64,000 nt of DNA, taken from NCBI GenBank assembly GCA_039566865.1, contig CM076948.1, forward strand, positions 22,703,001 to 22,767,000. The letters are read 5' to 3'. The stretch comes from Aurelia coerulea. Lineage: Eukaryota > Cnidaria > Scyphozoa > Semaeostomeae > Ulmaridae. The notes below the pieces were generated by a model. It was not told the DNA's origin. It did no database searches and worked only from the letters and a program-made list of their open reading frames with translations. Shown here piece by piece: positions 35,101 to 44,800 of the stretch; positions within the stretch are counted from its first letter, which is position 1, and each line of letters starts with the position of its first letter. The position numbers and the translations under genes are program-made.

Positions 35101-38100
35101 ACTGTGCCCGGTATCTGGGTCAATAACAACCTTACAGTAGTGAATAGGCCCATATCTGCTGAAACGTTCCTCTAAATCTTCTTCTGTTGTCTCAAAAGGC
35201 AAGTTTCGGATGAATATTGTTCTGCCTTCTTTGACGTCATGTGATTGCTTTTTGACAATTTTCGGAATTTCCATCTCATCTTCACTATTGTTGCCTGAAA
35301 TATTTTCATCTTCGTTGGCTTCATCGTCACTTTCATCACTCTCATCGTTCTCATCGCTCTTATCTTCATTATCACTATCGAGTTCTTCGGAGGAGGAATC
35401 GCTCCCTTCCTCCTCCTCTGATTCGCTATCATCATCATCATTACTACCATCAGTGTCGTTGACATCATCATTTTGATCCTTCTTTTTGCTTTTCGTCTTC
35501 TCCGGTTTTCTATTCGCCGATTTGTCATCAGCTTTCTCTGGATTTTCCTCGGCAGTCATTTCTGGAGACAAAGAATTGATCGACAAGAGATTAGATTAAC
35601 ATTCAAACGATTCAGACGAAAAGATTCGGTTTTACCTTTTAACTTTGCACCAAAATGTTTCGAACATTTTTGGAAACAATTTCCTTGTTTCAGCTAATTG
35701 GACTCATTGGTAGAATCTTTCGCTTAAAATGGGTGATATTTACATAGAAATGACATAGTCTTCAATTCAAATTTGCGACGACATGGACATAATGGGCGAC
35801 ACCACTGTAGTCATTTTTGTAGTATTGTAATATTTGTCGCTATGTTAAGTGTAGGTTTTAGGGTTGTTATGTATTTCCATGCTCCCTTCGCCGTTGTTTT
35901 GTAATGTTGTAATTGTTTGTTATTGTAAATTTTATGAATATAAAAAAAAAAAAAAAAAAAACCATAGTCTTAACCAAAGTGCTGCGCTGAATGCTTCATA
36001 TCATGAGCGATAGAAATATAGCCGACAAAATAATTATCGCACGCTTTAAAAGGCAATTCGGACAACAAGTTCCAAACAAACTTCTGTCGAAGAATATTAC
36101 AAACAAGAGTAATATACTGTAAACGCGTCTGAGAAGCCCCTCCTCGTCGCTGACCATGTAATATAGAAAAGTTTGCCCTCAAGAAATCTTAACTGCTTAC
36201 CTTTCTTGGCAACAAATTTATCTTTAGGCACTGCCCAATCAATGATCATTGGTCTTTCTAGCAGTTCCTCTTTATTGAGACCATTTAATGCAGCTTTTGC
36301 CACTTGTTCATTTGCGAATTGCACAAATCCAAAGCCACGCAGTTTCTTCTTCTTTCGAGCGTCAATCTTCGTAGGGAGCTCAACATTCAATACTCTCCCG
36401 TATTTTTCAAACGCCTTTGAAATGTCTTCCTTTTTTACACTTAAAGGATAAATTTCTGACAATTAGTTTGGACTTGTCAAGAACAGTTCTTGATGGCTGC
36501 TTGCCTTCTTTTGTCAACAAACAAGCCTGAAGAATATTTTTACCAAATTTTGCTCCAGGAAGTTTTTGAAAAGCCCTAACTGCTCCTTTGATTGATTTGT
36601 AAGTCACTAAGGCAGTGCTGTCATCTCTATTTGGTGCAGGAAACTGTATTTTCTCTACTTTTCCTTGTTGTGAAAGAAACACTTTGAGCTTTGATTTTGT
36701 GACTTCATTATTCAAACCAGTAACAACAACTGTTCTTTTTATTTCATCAAATTCTTTTTTGTCCTTGTGATGTTTAACTTCGTCTGAGCCTTTTCGTTCG
36801 TCTACAGCTGGCTTGGTTTCTGGCTCAGTTTCTGGCTCAGTTTTTACCTCTATTTTTGGATCTGTGTTTGGCTTAGATCTTGCCTTAGACTTAGGTTCCA
36901 CTTTTGGCTCATCTGTAAGTTCTTCTGTTGTATCCTCTACAAACAAAAAATACATTTATATTTGCACTAAAAGGTACAAGAACAAGTCAGTTAATTCAAC
37001 ATGAATAGACAAAGAGAAAACTTTTCATGGTGATTTGGGTATCTAGAATCGATTAGTTATAATTTGCTGCACTGGAGTTAGTTGAAGGACGAGACTGTTG
37101 CAAAATTCTGCAGTGGTTGCAATGGTGGGCCCCGAGAATGTTGCATAGTCCATACACTTCTTTGAAAGGACTAGAACACAGGCTTGATTTTATTGATCAT
37201 GCAAACACTTTACTTGGCAAATTTGGAAAAAAATTCATCAATTTTATAACCCTTTGTTCTTTTCTTTCTAATCTCATCTGACAACTTGTTTAGGTAAAAT
37301 TATCACTTGTTAAAAAGATTTTGAATATAAAGTCAACCTCATTCCCAAGGGTATCTGCTAAAAATTTACAATACATATTTACTTAATTACTATACTTACA
37401 AGCTACTCTACTCTACTCTACTACGAGGACAAGACCACGAGGCTAGACCCCCTGAGATAAAGAAAAAAAATAGATACCCTTAGACCCTAATAGATACCCT
37501 TGTGACCGAGTGCCAAGTTTTGGTAGATTTAGATTGGAATAATTAGCATAATCTGAAAGACAGCAGGTCCTTTCAAATCCCATATTAAAGATTTCCAAAT
37601 ATATATTCCATTGTTCAAACACCACTCACTGTAACCAAAGCCATTCAAATGTTCTTCATTTCAATTAAACGCCATGTTTTGAAGGTGAAATTTCTCTTGT
37701 TTTGAAAAAGCCAATCAAATTGCAAAAAAAGCCTAACAGGCTCCAGGGTCAATGTGGTTGCAATTTACAGAAAACTTTCATTGTCACTGGGCATGAAGTT
37801 GAATAACTGTATCTTCGTTAAGCCTTTGTTCCACCTAAAAAATACTTTATTGAAGCCTTGTCATGAAATACCGGGTGTCCCAAAAAAAAGGTAACAGATT
37901 TGATGGGGACTAGCGATGAGAGTATAAGTCAAATCGATCCCAAATAAGTTTTGAAGTACTCTTCGATAGTTAACTTGAAGATTGATACCTTGTTTGTACA
38001 TATTGGCGCATTGAGAGTTGAAATATTAATCTCGAAAGCCAAAATTTGCGTCCATCTACAAACCAGAGCTTTTGGGTTTTGGCCTAAACTGCTAACGCGC

Positions 38101-39939
38101 TGGTTAGGGGAATCTCCTCAGTCACAGACATTTTTGGACAAGGATCAGTCCTTTGGGTACCCGTTTCAAAAGAACGTAAAAAACTGAAAACTAACAAACA
38201 AATTAATGAATATAGTCACCAAGGAATATTTTTCTCCAGTCAAAATGCATTTACAAAAGTACACCAAGCAAAGCACGAATGAGCATTTTTGATGTTCCCT
38301 TGGGCATATACGATAGCTTGTTTCGTAATAATTTCGTGAGAGATGATGCAAAAAACATTTCATTCAAGCAAGGAAGATTGGAAGATAGTCTATGTGTTAA
38401 AGCCTACGGGACTTATTTCGCTGATGAATAACTTTTCTCAGGCAGTTGTAATTTAAAATTTTTGTAGAATCAAGAAAGGGGTCTCTTCAGGGCTAAATTC
38501 TCGAATCTGATTGTAAAGTTCAGAATCAGATTTCCACCAAAATGTGTTCCTAAGCACGAGGTTTCTTGTTTGTACTTAGCTATGATTGAGGAGATTCCAC
38601 AGCACAGCGAGTTAACAGCTTTATAATAATTAAAGTTCAACATAGTATAGCTACCTTCTTTTACAACATTCTTTGGTTTATAATTATCTCTTTGCCTGGG
38701 CTTTTTATCTGCAAATGAACATTGCACTTTTCTTTCTCCAACACTGATAGTGGATTCAAGAGCCTTTTTTGCATCTTCACTTGTTACAAAAGTCACATAT
38801 CCAAATCCTCTGCATGACTTGCTTTTATCTATGATAGATAAGACAATGATTTGATTATTGTTATAGCAAATGTTACCATTTGGCTCACTAATAAGATCAG
38901 TGGTTATGTCAAACCTTGCTTAACAAGAGGCCAAAAGAAAGGGGATAGATTCTATAGTGCGACTTAGCCAGGGTGGAAAGTTCCATTTTTGTGTTCCAAA
39001 ACAAGATGCCAGTTGTATCAAGACAATGAAGCTATTGCTGGCTAGAAAAAGATCTTCAATTAAAAACAATAGGTGAAGTGAAGTTGCAGTCTTTAGCACC
39101 AAGCACGGGAATCACAGAAATAGAGAAGACCTAATCAAGTCTGCGACCCCTTGTCATGATGCTCAAGTGGTGGGCTCATCCTGGAATCAAACCCTGTCTG
39201 CCTGACTGTTCTGCAAAGTCAAATGATTACACCACTGCGCCACTACACCTTCAATGGAAATAAACAAGGTCCAAGGCAAGCTGTGATTTTTAGCGCCAAG
39301 CGCTGGGATCACAGAAGTAGCTAAGCACTGATCAAGTTCACAAACCCTTGTCATGACACTCAAGTGGTGAGGCCCTACTGGGTATTGAACCCTGTCCACC
39401 TGACTGCTCTGGCTGGAAAGTCAGAGGATTACATCACTGTGCCACAACACCAACAATGCTTTTTAAACAACACCTTGCATTCCAATATTTGGCAAAGTGT
39501 CCACCACTCCCTTGTTCATCTGGACATCACTCCTCACCAAATATTTGGTGTAACATACATGTTTTCCAGTATGGCTACTTAGGATGTATTCATATATTTA
39601 AGAGTTCTTCTGAACATTGTCATTTCTCCTGAAATAAACCCTTAAGTTTAAGCAATCTCCTGTGAGAGTTGTTTGCATTAAAACACCTCGAAATGCTACA
39701 AGGGAAGAATTTCAAACAGACTTTCTGAACAAATCATCAAACTCTCTCTAGCTTGAGTTATGCTACGAAAGGCAAGAGATTTAGCCCCCCCCCCCCTAAG
39801 TTTAGGCCTAAATTCTTTTATTTCAGTAGTCATTCATCATCAAAATAAAGAAAGCTCTTCTTTAATTTACCTCTATCCCTCACAACAAAGCATCTTTTGA
39901 TCGGACCACAGGAAGCCCAATCGCGCATTATGGCGGCCT
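31212..39939 (-). CDS. RBM28: RBM28 (Nop4-type) nucleolar RNA-binding protein
   Basis: Five exons on the minus strand: about 39939-39871, 38828-38655, 36936-36201, 35561-34754 and 32157-31212. Their splice phases agree. In order: the RRM1 core (CGPIKRCFVVRDR joined to SCRGFGYVTF), an extra RRM-like segment (RTVVVTGLNNEV), RRM2 (KLIVRNLSF; RGFGFVQF; IDWAVPKDK), a long acidic linker, RRM3 (RTIFIRNLPF; RGSGFIKF), RRM4 (RLCVRNLPL; LGYAFVEF) and a basic tail ending KRWFE. Order, linker and WF-type end match animal RBM28, which acts in 60S ribosome assembly and binds spliceosomal snRNPs. Two oddities: one extra A in an A6 run (36431-36436) breaks the frame in RRM2, and the start of RRM1 is lost in a palindrome. 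The encoded length is near 900 residues, longer than human (about 760). Confidence 0.88.
32593..33556. mobile_element. Long-TIR element in the RBM28 intron, about 960 bp
   Basis: GACCAATCAGACGGCTAAAAA and the flanking CCATGGTCGAAACCGCC near 32650-32700 are inverted at about 33480-33535. Arms are about 260-300 bp. The ends meet GACTCATCGTC and its inverse near CATAAGTC. No transposase frame. Confidence 0.85.
33566..34165. mobile_element. MITE-A, complete 600-bp copy, 9-bp target duplication
   Basis: Starts AACAAGGACAG and ends CTGTCCTTGTT, flanked by the exact direct repeat CATAAGTCT (33557-33565 and 34166-34174). Arms are about 250 bp and contain a 27-codon frame at 33762-33845 that starts MSVYRKKKDIS and ends EAEQ. 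The sequence GAGCAGTAAGT at its end looks like a splice donor. Its left neighbour is the long-TIR element. Confidence 0.92.
34754..35561 (-). CDS. RBM28: RBM28 exon (acidic linker and RRM3)
   Basis: Acceptor TTTGTCTCCAG, phase 1 in; donor ACAAG|GTTGGT, phase 2 out. 808 bases encode a K/D/E/S-rich linker with long acidic runs (about 35290-35440), then RTIFIRNLPF, RYGPIHYCKVV and RGSGFIKF of RRM3 and a KDKRNLHLANEG stretch that precedes RRM4 in this family. Confidence 0.92.
35763..35962 (+). mobile_element. Short retro-insert with poly-A tail
   Basis: About 180 bases end in an A20 run and are flanked by the direct repeat CATAGTCTT (35754-35762 and 35963-35971). This is the signature of a 5'-truncated LINE or SINE inserted by target-primed reverse transcription. 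It lies in an RBM28 intron, antisense to the gene. Confidence 0.85.
36201..36936 (-). CDS. RBM28: RBM28 exon (extra RRM and RRM2), frame broken
   Basis: Acceptor TTTTGTTTGTAG, phase 1 in; donor AAGAAAG|GTAAGC, phase 1 out. The required length would be a multiple of three; at 736 bases it is one too long. The frame switches at the A6 run (T6 on the plus strand, 36431-36436), right after KLIVRNLSFKC. Strong conservation on both sides argues for one gene with a single-base error or recent allele, not two genes. Confidence 0.88.
37871..38090 (+). mobile_element. Mariner-like repeat C fragment
   Basis: Starts TA-CCGGGTGTCCCAAAAA and continues GATAGTTAACTTGAA, GAAATATTAATCTC and ACAAACCAGAGCTTT, the same order as the copy at 28775. 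It lies in an RBM28 intron. Confidence 0.7.
38655..38828 (-). CDS. RBM28: RBM28 exon (second half of RRM1)
   Basis: Acceptor TATCTATCATAG; the first codon is completed by the upstream G. Encodes KSKSCRGFGYVTF (RNP1) and KKALESTISVGERKVQ, then a basic stretch, and ends AAAGAAG at donor GTAGCT, phase 1. 174 bases. Confidence 0.9.
39071..39456 (-). repeat. Two adjacent tRNA-derived SINE copies
   Basis: Copies at about 39071-39252 and 39263-39456 lie in the same direction. Read on the minus strand each starts with a tRNA-like head (TGGCGCAGTGGTGTAATC-like box A, GGTTTGATTCC or GGTTCAATACC-like box B) and continues through CTTGAGC and a GGGTCGCAGACT-like body. Both are diverged. RBM28 intron. Confidence 0.75.
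39871..39939 (-). CDS. RBM28: RBM28 first recognisable exon (RRM1 start), 5' limit unresolved
   Basis: Ends GTTGTGAGGGATAGAG at donor GTAAAT. The frame gives SCGPIKRCFVVRDR, the helix 1/strand 2 part of RRM1. Upstream the frame passes MRDWA and reaches a stop after a possible acceptor TATTAGCTTAG (about 39935). The usual first strand (a T-L-F-V-x-N-L-P-type motif) is not found. Everything upstream of 39906 belongs to the palindrome. Confidence 0.65.
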
Positions 39940-40963
39940 AAGCTAATACTAGTAAAAGAAAATAAAATTCATACCGTAAATGGCTGATTGTTATCTCGGT
40001 TATCTCTGTCTCGATTGTGTCTTTCTTCTTGTGCTCTTGTACCCCGAAATGATTGAAGCATTCTGCCACCATGGTAACAGAATTGATGTTGTTGCTGTTG
40101 TATTGAAATAACGACGCAACATTATAGGTTGAAGTGTGTATACATATAAGAAAGAACAAGGACTGAAGCTTTCTTACTTACATAAATCTAACAACAGTTT
40201 TATCCTTGCTCAATCTCGATGAATTTTCCATCAAACGCCCAGTTCTTTGCATGAAAATGTTCCCCAGCTTTTAAACTTCGTACTCAATGCATTTGTCTTC
40301 ACTTTCCTCCCCGAAATGATTTAAAACAAACGCGAAACAAAACTTATCACTTTGACAGTTTGAAATCTACTCAAGCTCCGTCCACCATCGTGGCCAGGAT
40401 AAAAGGCGCCGACGTTCGAAATTCGTTGTGTACTAATTTCGAACGAATTTCGAACGTCGGCGCCTTTTATCCTGGCCACGATGGTGGACGGAGCTTGAGT
40501 AGATTTCAAACTGTCAAAGTGATAAGTTTTGTTTCGCGTTTGTTTTAAATCATTTCGGGGAGGAAAGTGAAGACAAATGCATTGAGTACGAAGTTTAAAA
40601 GCTGGGGAACATTTTCATGCAAAGAACTGGGCGTTTGATGGAAAATTCATCGAGATTGAGCAAGGATAAAACTGTTGTTAGATTTATGTAAGTAAGAAAG
40701 CTTCAGTCCTTGTTCTTTCTTATATGTATACACACTTCAACCTATAATGTTGCGTCGTTATTTCAATACAACAGCAACAACATCAATTCTGTTACCATGG
40801 TGGCAGAATGCTTCAATCATTTCGGGGTACAAGAGCACAAGAAGAAAGACACAATCGAGACAGAGATAACCGAGATAACAATCAGCCATTTACGGTATGA
40901 ATTTTATTTTCTTTTACTAGTATTAGCTTAGGCCGCCATAATACGCGATTGGGCTTCCTGTGG
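39906..40963. repeat. 1,058-bp near-perfect palindrome
   Basis: Positions i and 80869-i are complementary from 39906/40963 inward to 40425/40444, leaving an 18-base centre. Arms of 520 bases have very few mismatches and no indels at the points I checked; one is G/A in ATAATGCGCG versus ATAATACGCG. Each arm contains a candidate small exon (MENSSRLSKDKTVVRF then donor GTAAGT) and a second candidate exon ending CATTTACG|GTATGA. The left arm stops inside the RBM28 RRM1 exon and the right arm ends 780 bases before COG4. Confidence 0.92.
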
Positions 40964-41741
40964 ACTTTTAGCCAATCAGGCGAGGTCTGGCAGGGCAGGT
41001 AGCAAAGGGAGGCTGTTCATCTTTTAATTTTCGCGATTTAGCGATTTCGCAATCTTGATTCGCCAAACAAAATGCAAGATGGCTGACTCGGAGCTTCTGC
41101 ACAAAACAGAAACACAGTCTGGAGTGGAGTTGTGCTAATTCCAGGCTGTTTATTTAAAACTTTTGAAGAGTGGAGATATCTTCGTGTCTGGCTGCAGGAA
41201 CAGGGAAAACTTATTTCTTATTTTTAGAACTTATTGCTTTGCTTTGCTTTTATGTCCGCGTCCACCCTAGCTACTTGCAAAGAACGAGCGAAGTCTTGCT
41301 GTGGACTTTGAACTCTAGAACGTCTCTAGGGAAACTAATCGAACGTCCTGAAATAAGCAAAAGAGTTTTGTTCTTCACACAAAAAGACAAGTCCTTGGAG
41401 GTTTCGCAAAAATATTTCGCAAAATGTTTGGGCTCTCTGGCAGGCAATCTGAAAGCGAGACTTTACAAAATAGGGTCAGGTTTTTAACTGTTTCATTATG
41501 AGTCCCTGTGAGCAAGGTACCGCAGGGATACAAGGGACTCATCGTCATAAGTCTACCAAGATCCTGAAATTTTCTTAGTGCGCGAAAATATATTGCGCAA
41601 AAATTATGAGAGTGAAAAATAGAAGAGCGCGAAAATAAAGGACGTGGATGCGAAAGTTTTATTTTGCGGCAGATTCAAAATGGCCACGTCGAAGCAAACA
41701 AGATCTTGACAGCAACCAGGTTTGAACTCAAAATAGACGAG
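40964..41741 (+). promoter_or_regulatory. COG4 upstream region, candidate shared promoter with RBM28
   Basis: No TATA box is evident. YY1-like elements (AAGATGGC at about 41072; AAAATGGCC at about 41682) suit a TATA-less housekeeping promoter. The sequence GGCCGCCATAAT in the palindrome arms is another ATGGCGGC-type site. A 105-codon frame at 41170-41487 has no domain. Confidence 0.4.
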
Positions 41742-41840
41742 ATGGCTAACAACAAGCAAGATATTGAGAACATCGACATTGACTCTGTCTCAGACATGAC
41801 TGAAATTAAGCGTCTGTATTCGCTATTTCAACAGAAAGAG
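41742..41840 (+). CDS. COG4: COG4 exon 1
   Basis: ATG in GAGATGGCT; 33 codons ending TTTCAACAGAAAGAG, donor GTAAGA, phase 0. An in-frame ATG further upstream (41664) would add residues not expected in the family. Confidence 0.85.
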
Positions 41841-44800
41841 GTAAGAAAGTAATTCAAACGGGATCAAGCGCTACCTACAAAGAATTCTGCTCCCTTCACG
41901 GACTTGTACAGCTAATCCAAGAACCAACGCGCATTACTGAAAAATCTGAAACTCTATTGGACCATATAATCTCTAATTCGGGCCAAAAAATTTCTCAGCA
42001 TGGTGTCCTCAACTTGGGAATATCTGACCATCAAATGATTTACTGCACAAGAAAGAGCACAAAAACTAAAATCTTTGGTCACAAATACACTTACCTCACA
42101 TAAGTATTGCACCACCTAACAAAAAATGGCGCCCAAAAATGTCTTTCAGCCCAATCAACAAAATTTGCATAACGAAAGCATCAGCATTTAAGGGTTTCCC
42201 TACCAGGTATTTTGGCCGGAAAATAATTGTTAATTCCTTGGCTTTTCATTCACAAGTAAAATGAAAAGTTATTTTGTTGGTTTCTTTGATAAATTAGTAA
42301 AACCTTCGAACAACATTGAACAAAATTTTGGCAGCATAGCTGGAGGAGTAGGCCAAAACAAAACGAGGAACGGATAGATATCTGGGGGCAAAGATAACAA
42401 AATTTTAGTGTTTTCAAATTGGGATTCAACAAAATTTATCACCATGATAAAGGTTTTCCACTTGAATGTGATAAAAGAAGAAAATTCAAATAAATAACAA
42501 GGCCATCACTCAATGTAACTGAACTTAGATTTGTCTAAGAAGGAGTCAAGTTAAAAAAAATCCGCTCCAGTCACTTGTTAAATTTCAAATTACCTTGAAA
42601 CTAAATTCAAGCGTAGCAATTTTTTTAAATGCATCAAAATCCATATAGTAAAGTGTCAACCACTTGCCTGAAGTCTTCCAGGAGGTAAAATTAATTTTGA
42701 TATGATAAAAGTGGTAACAAGGCCATTCTTACCTTGGAATGGTTTCTTCCCGTTTCTCCGTTGTGTTTATCCTTCTTGCATTCCTCGCCGAAAACTTTTG
42801 TCATGGCGATAAATTTTGCAGAATCCAGATTTGAAAACTATAAAATGTTGTTTTCTTTGCTCTAAAAAATCTATCCGTTTCTTATTTTGTTTTGGCCTAC
42901 TCCTCCAGCCATGATGCCAAAATCTTGTTCAATGCTGTTTTGAGGTTTTTGCTAATTTATCAAAGACACCAACAAAATAACTTTTCATTTTACTTATGAA
43001 TGAAAAGCAGACAAATTAACAATTATTTTCCCGCCAAAACACCCGGTAGAGAAGCCTTTAAATGCTGATGCTTTTGTTATGCAAATTTTGTTGATTGGGC
43101 TGAAAGACACGTTTGGGCGCCATTTTGGGTAAGGTGGTGCAATACTTATGTGAGGTAAGTGTATGTCAAAATCCGTTCAATGAAAAATTACAATAGAGAG
43201 CTCTTCCTGGAAAAACTGAAATCGGTCAAATTCCCAAAATATTCCGAATTTATTGATATCAATGCTGCATACTCTCACTTCATACAAATGATCATTTCCA
43301 TAATTGATGAAATAGCTCCAATGAAAGAAATTCGCATAAGAAAAGACACTCAAGAATGGATAGATGAGGAAGTTCTTGAAGGGATCAGGATTCGAGACAA
43401 GCTGCTCTGCAAATTTAAGAAGACAAAAATTCACATGGACCATGTCAATTTCAGGAAAGCTAGAAACAAGGTTTTGTCTCTTATAAAGAAGAAAAAGAAA
43501 ACTTGTGTGGTTGGGAAACTAAATGAAAATATTGGCAAGCCAAAAGAACTATGGAAAAGCCTGAAATCACTAGGACTTCCTTCTAAACAAGACAAACCCT
43601 CCAAAATATGCCTAAAAAATGATGGCGAGCATTGCTTTGATGATAAAATTAATTCAAACATTTTCAAAAATTTCTTTTCAAATTTGGCTAAAGAACTTGT
43701 AAATAAGCTACCAAATCCACCCAAAATATTTGGGTCAGAAAGTGTCAAACAATACTACCAACACCTCAACCCAGGGAAGAACAAATTCACACTACATCAT
43801 ACAACTGATGAACATGTTCTCAAATTCTTAGAGAAAATAAATCCCGCAAAAGCAGCCGGGCCTGATAATCTCGCAGCAAAATTCCTTAAGGACGGTGCAC
43901 CAATACTGGCAAAACCAGTCAAGGAGCTATGCAATCTCTCCATCTCTCTAGCTCGTTTCCCAGACGATTGCAAGCAAGCTAAATTGAAACCACTTTTTAA
44001 AAAGGGCAAGAAAGATGAACCAAAAAATTACAGGCCAATCTCACTCTTGCCTCAGATCTCCAAAGTTATTGAAAAAATTTTCCACGAGCAGATACAACAA
44101 TACTTGGATACAAATAAGATTCTCTATCAATACCAGTCTGGTTTTCGTCCTTTCCACTCAACAGACACATGCCTATCATATCTAAGTGATAAAATCATAC
44201 AAGGGTTTGAAAACGGGAAGTTTACCGGCATGATATTAATTGACTTACAAAAAGCGTTTGACACAATCGACCACAAAATTTTCCTTGAAAAAATGAAACA
44301 CATAGGCTTTGCCGATTCAGTTATTTTTTGGTTTAGATCATATCTAAAAAACCGAACTTTTTTCGTAAATATAGGGAAGGAGATCTCGTCACCTGGGGAA
44401 CTATCATGTGGAGTCCCGCAAGGTTCTATTCTTGGCCCACTAATTTTCCTCTTGTATGTCAATGATATGCCTCAGGCAGTTGACTGTGACCTTCTTTTAT
44501 ATGCAGATGACTCCTGCCTTGTATTCAGTGACAATAGCGTCAATGAAATAGAAAAGCAACTAAATAAGAATTTTAATTCCCTCTGTGATTGGTTCGTTGA
44601 TAACAAACTAAGCATTCATTTTGGAGAGGACAAAACAAAGTCTATACTTTTTGGCAGAGCAAAAATGAGAACCGACAATCAAAATCTGGACATCAGAAGG
44701 GGTGACATCAGGATTAAACAGCACACCTCAGTGACCTATCTGGGCTGTATTCTTGATGGAAACCTGTCTGGTGAATCAATGGCTACCAGGACCCTGGGCA

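Noticed and set aside
35172..35528. Second minus frame rich in M, R and K, and plus frame rich in S and L
   Set aside because: Shadows of the RBM28 acidic linker; base composition explains both.
40321..40548. Two 62-codon frames sharing MKSTQAPSTIVARIKG
   Set aside because: They are the same arm sequence read in both directions through the palindrome centre.
41170..41487. 105-codon frame upstream of COG4
   Set aside because: No domain, lies in the presumed promoter or leader, and is not in frame with COG4 exon 1 by any good splice.
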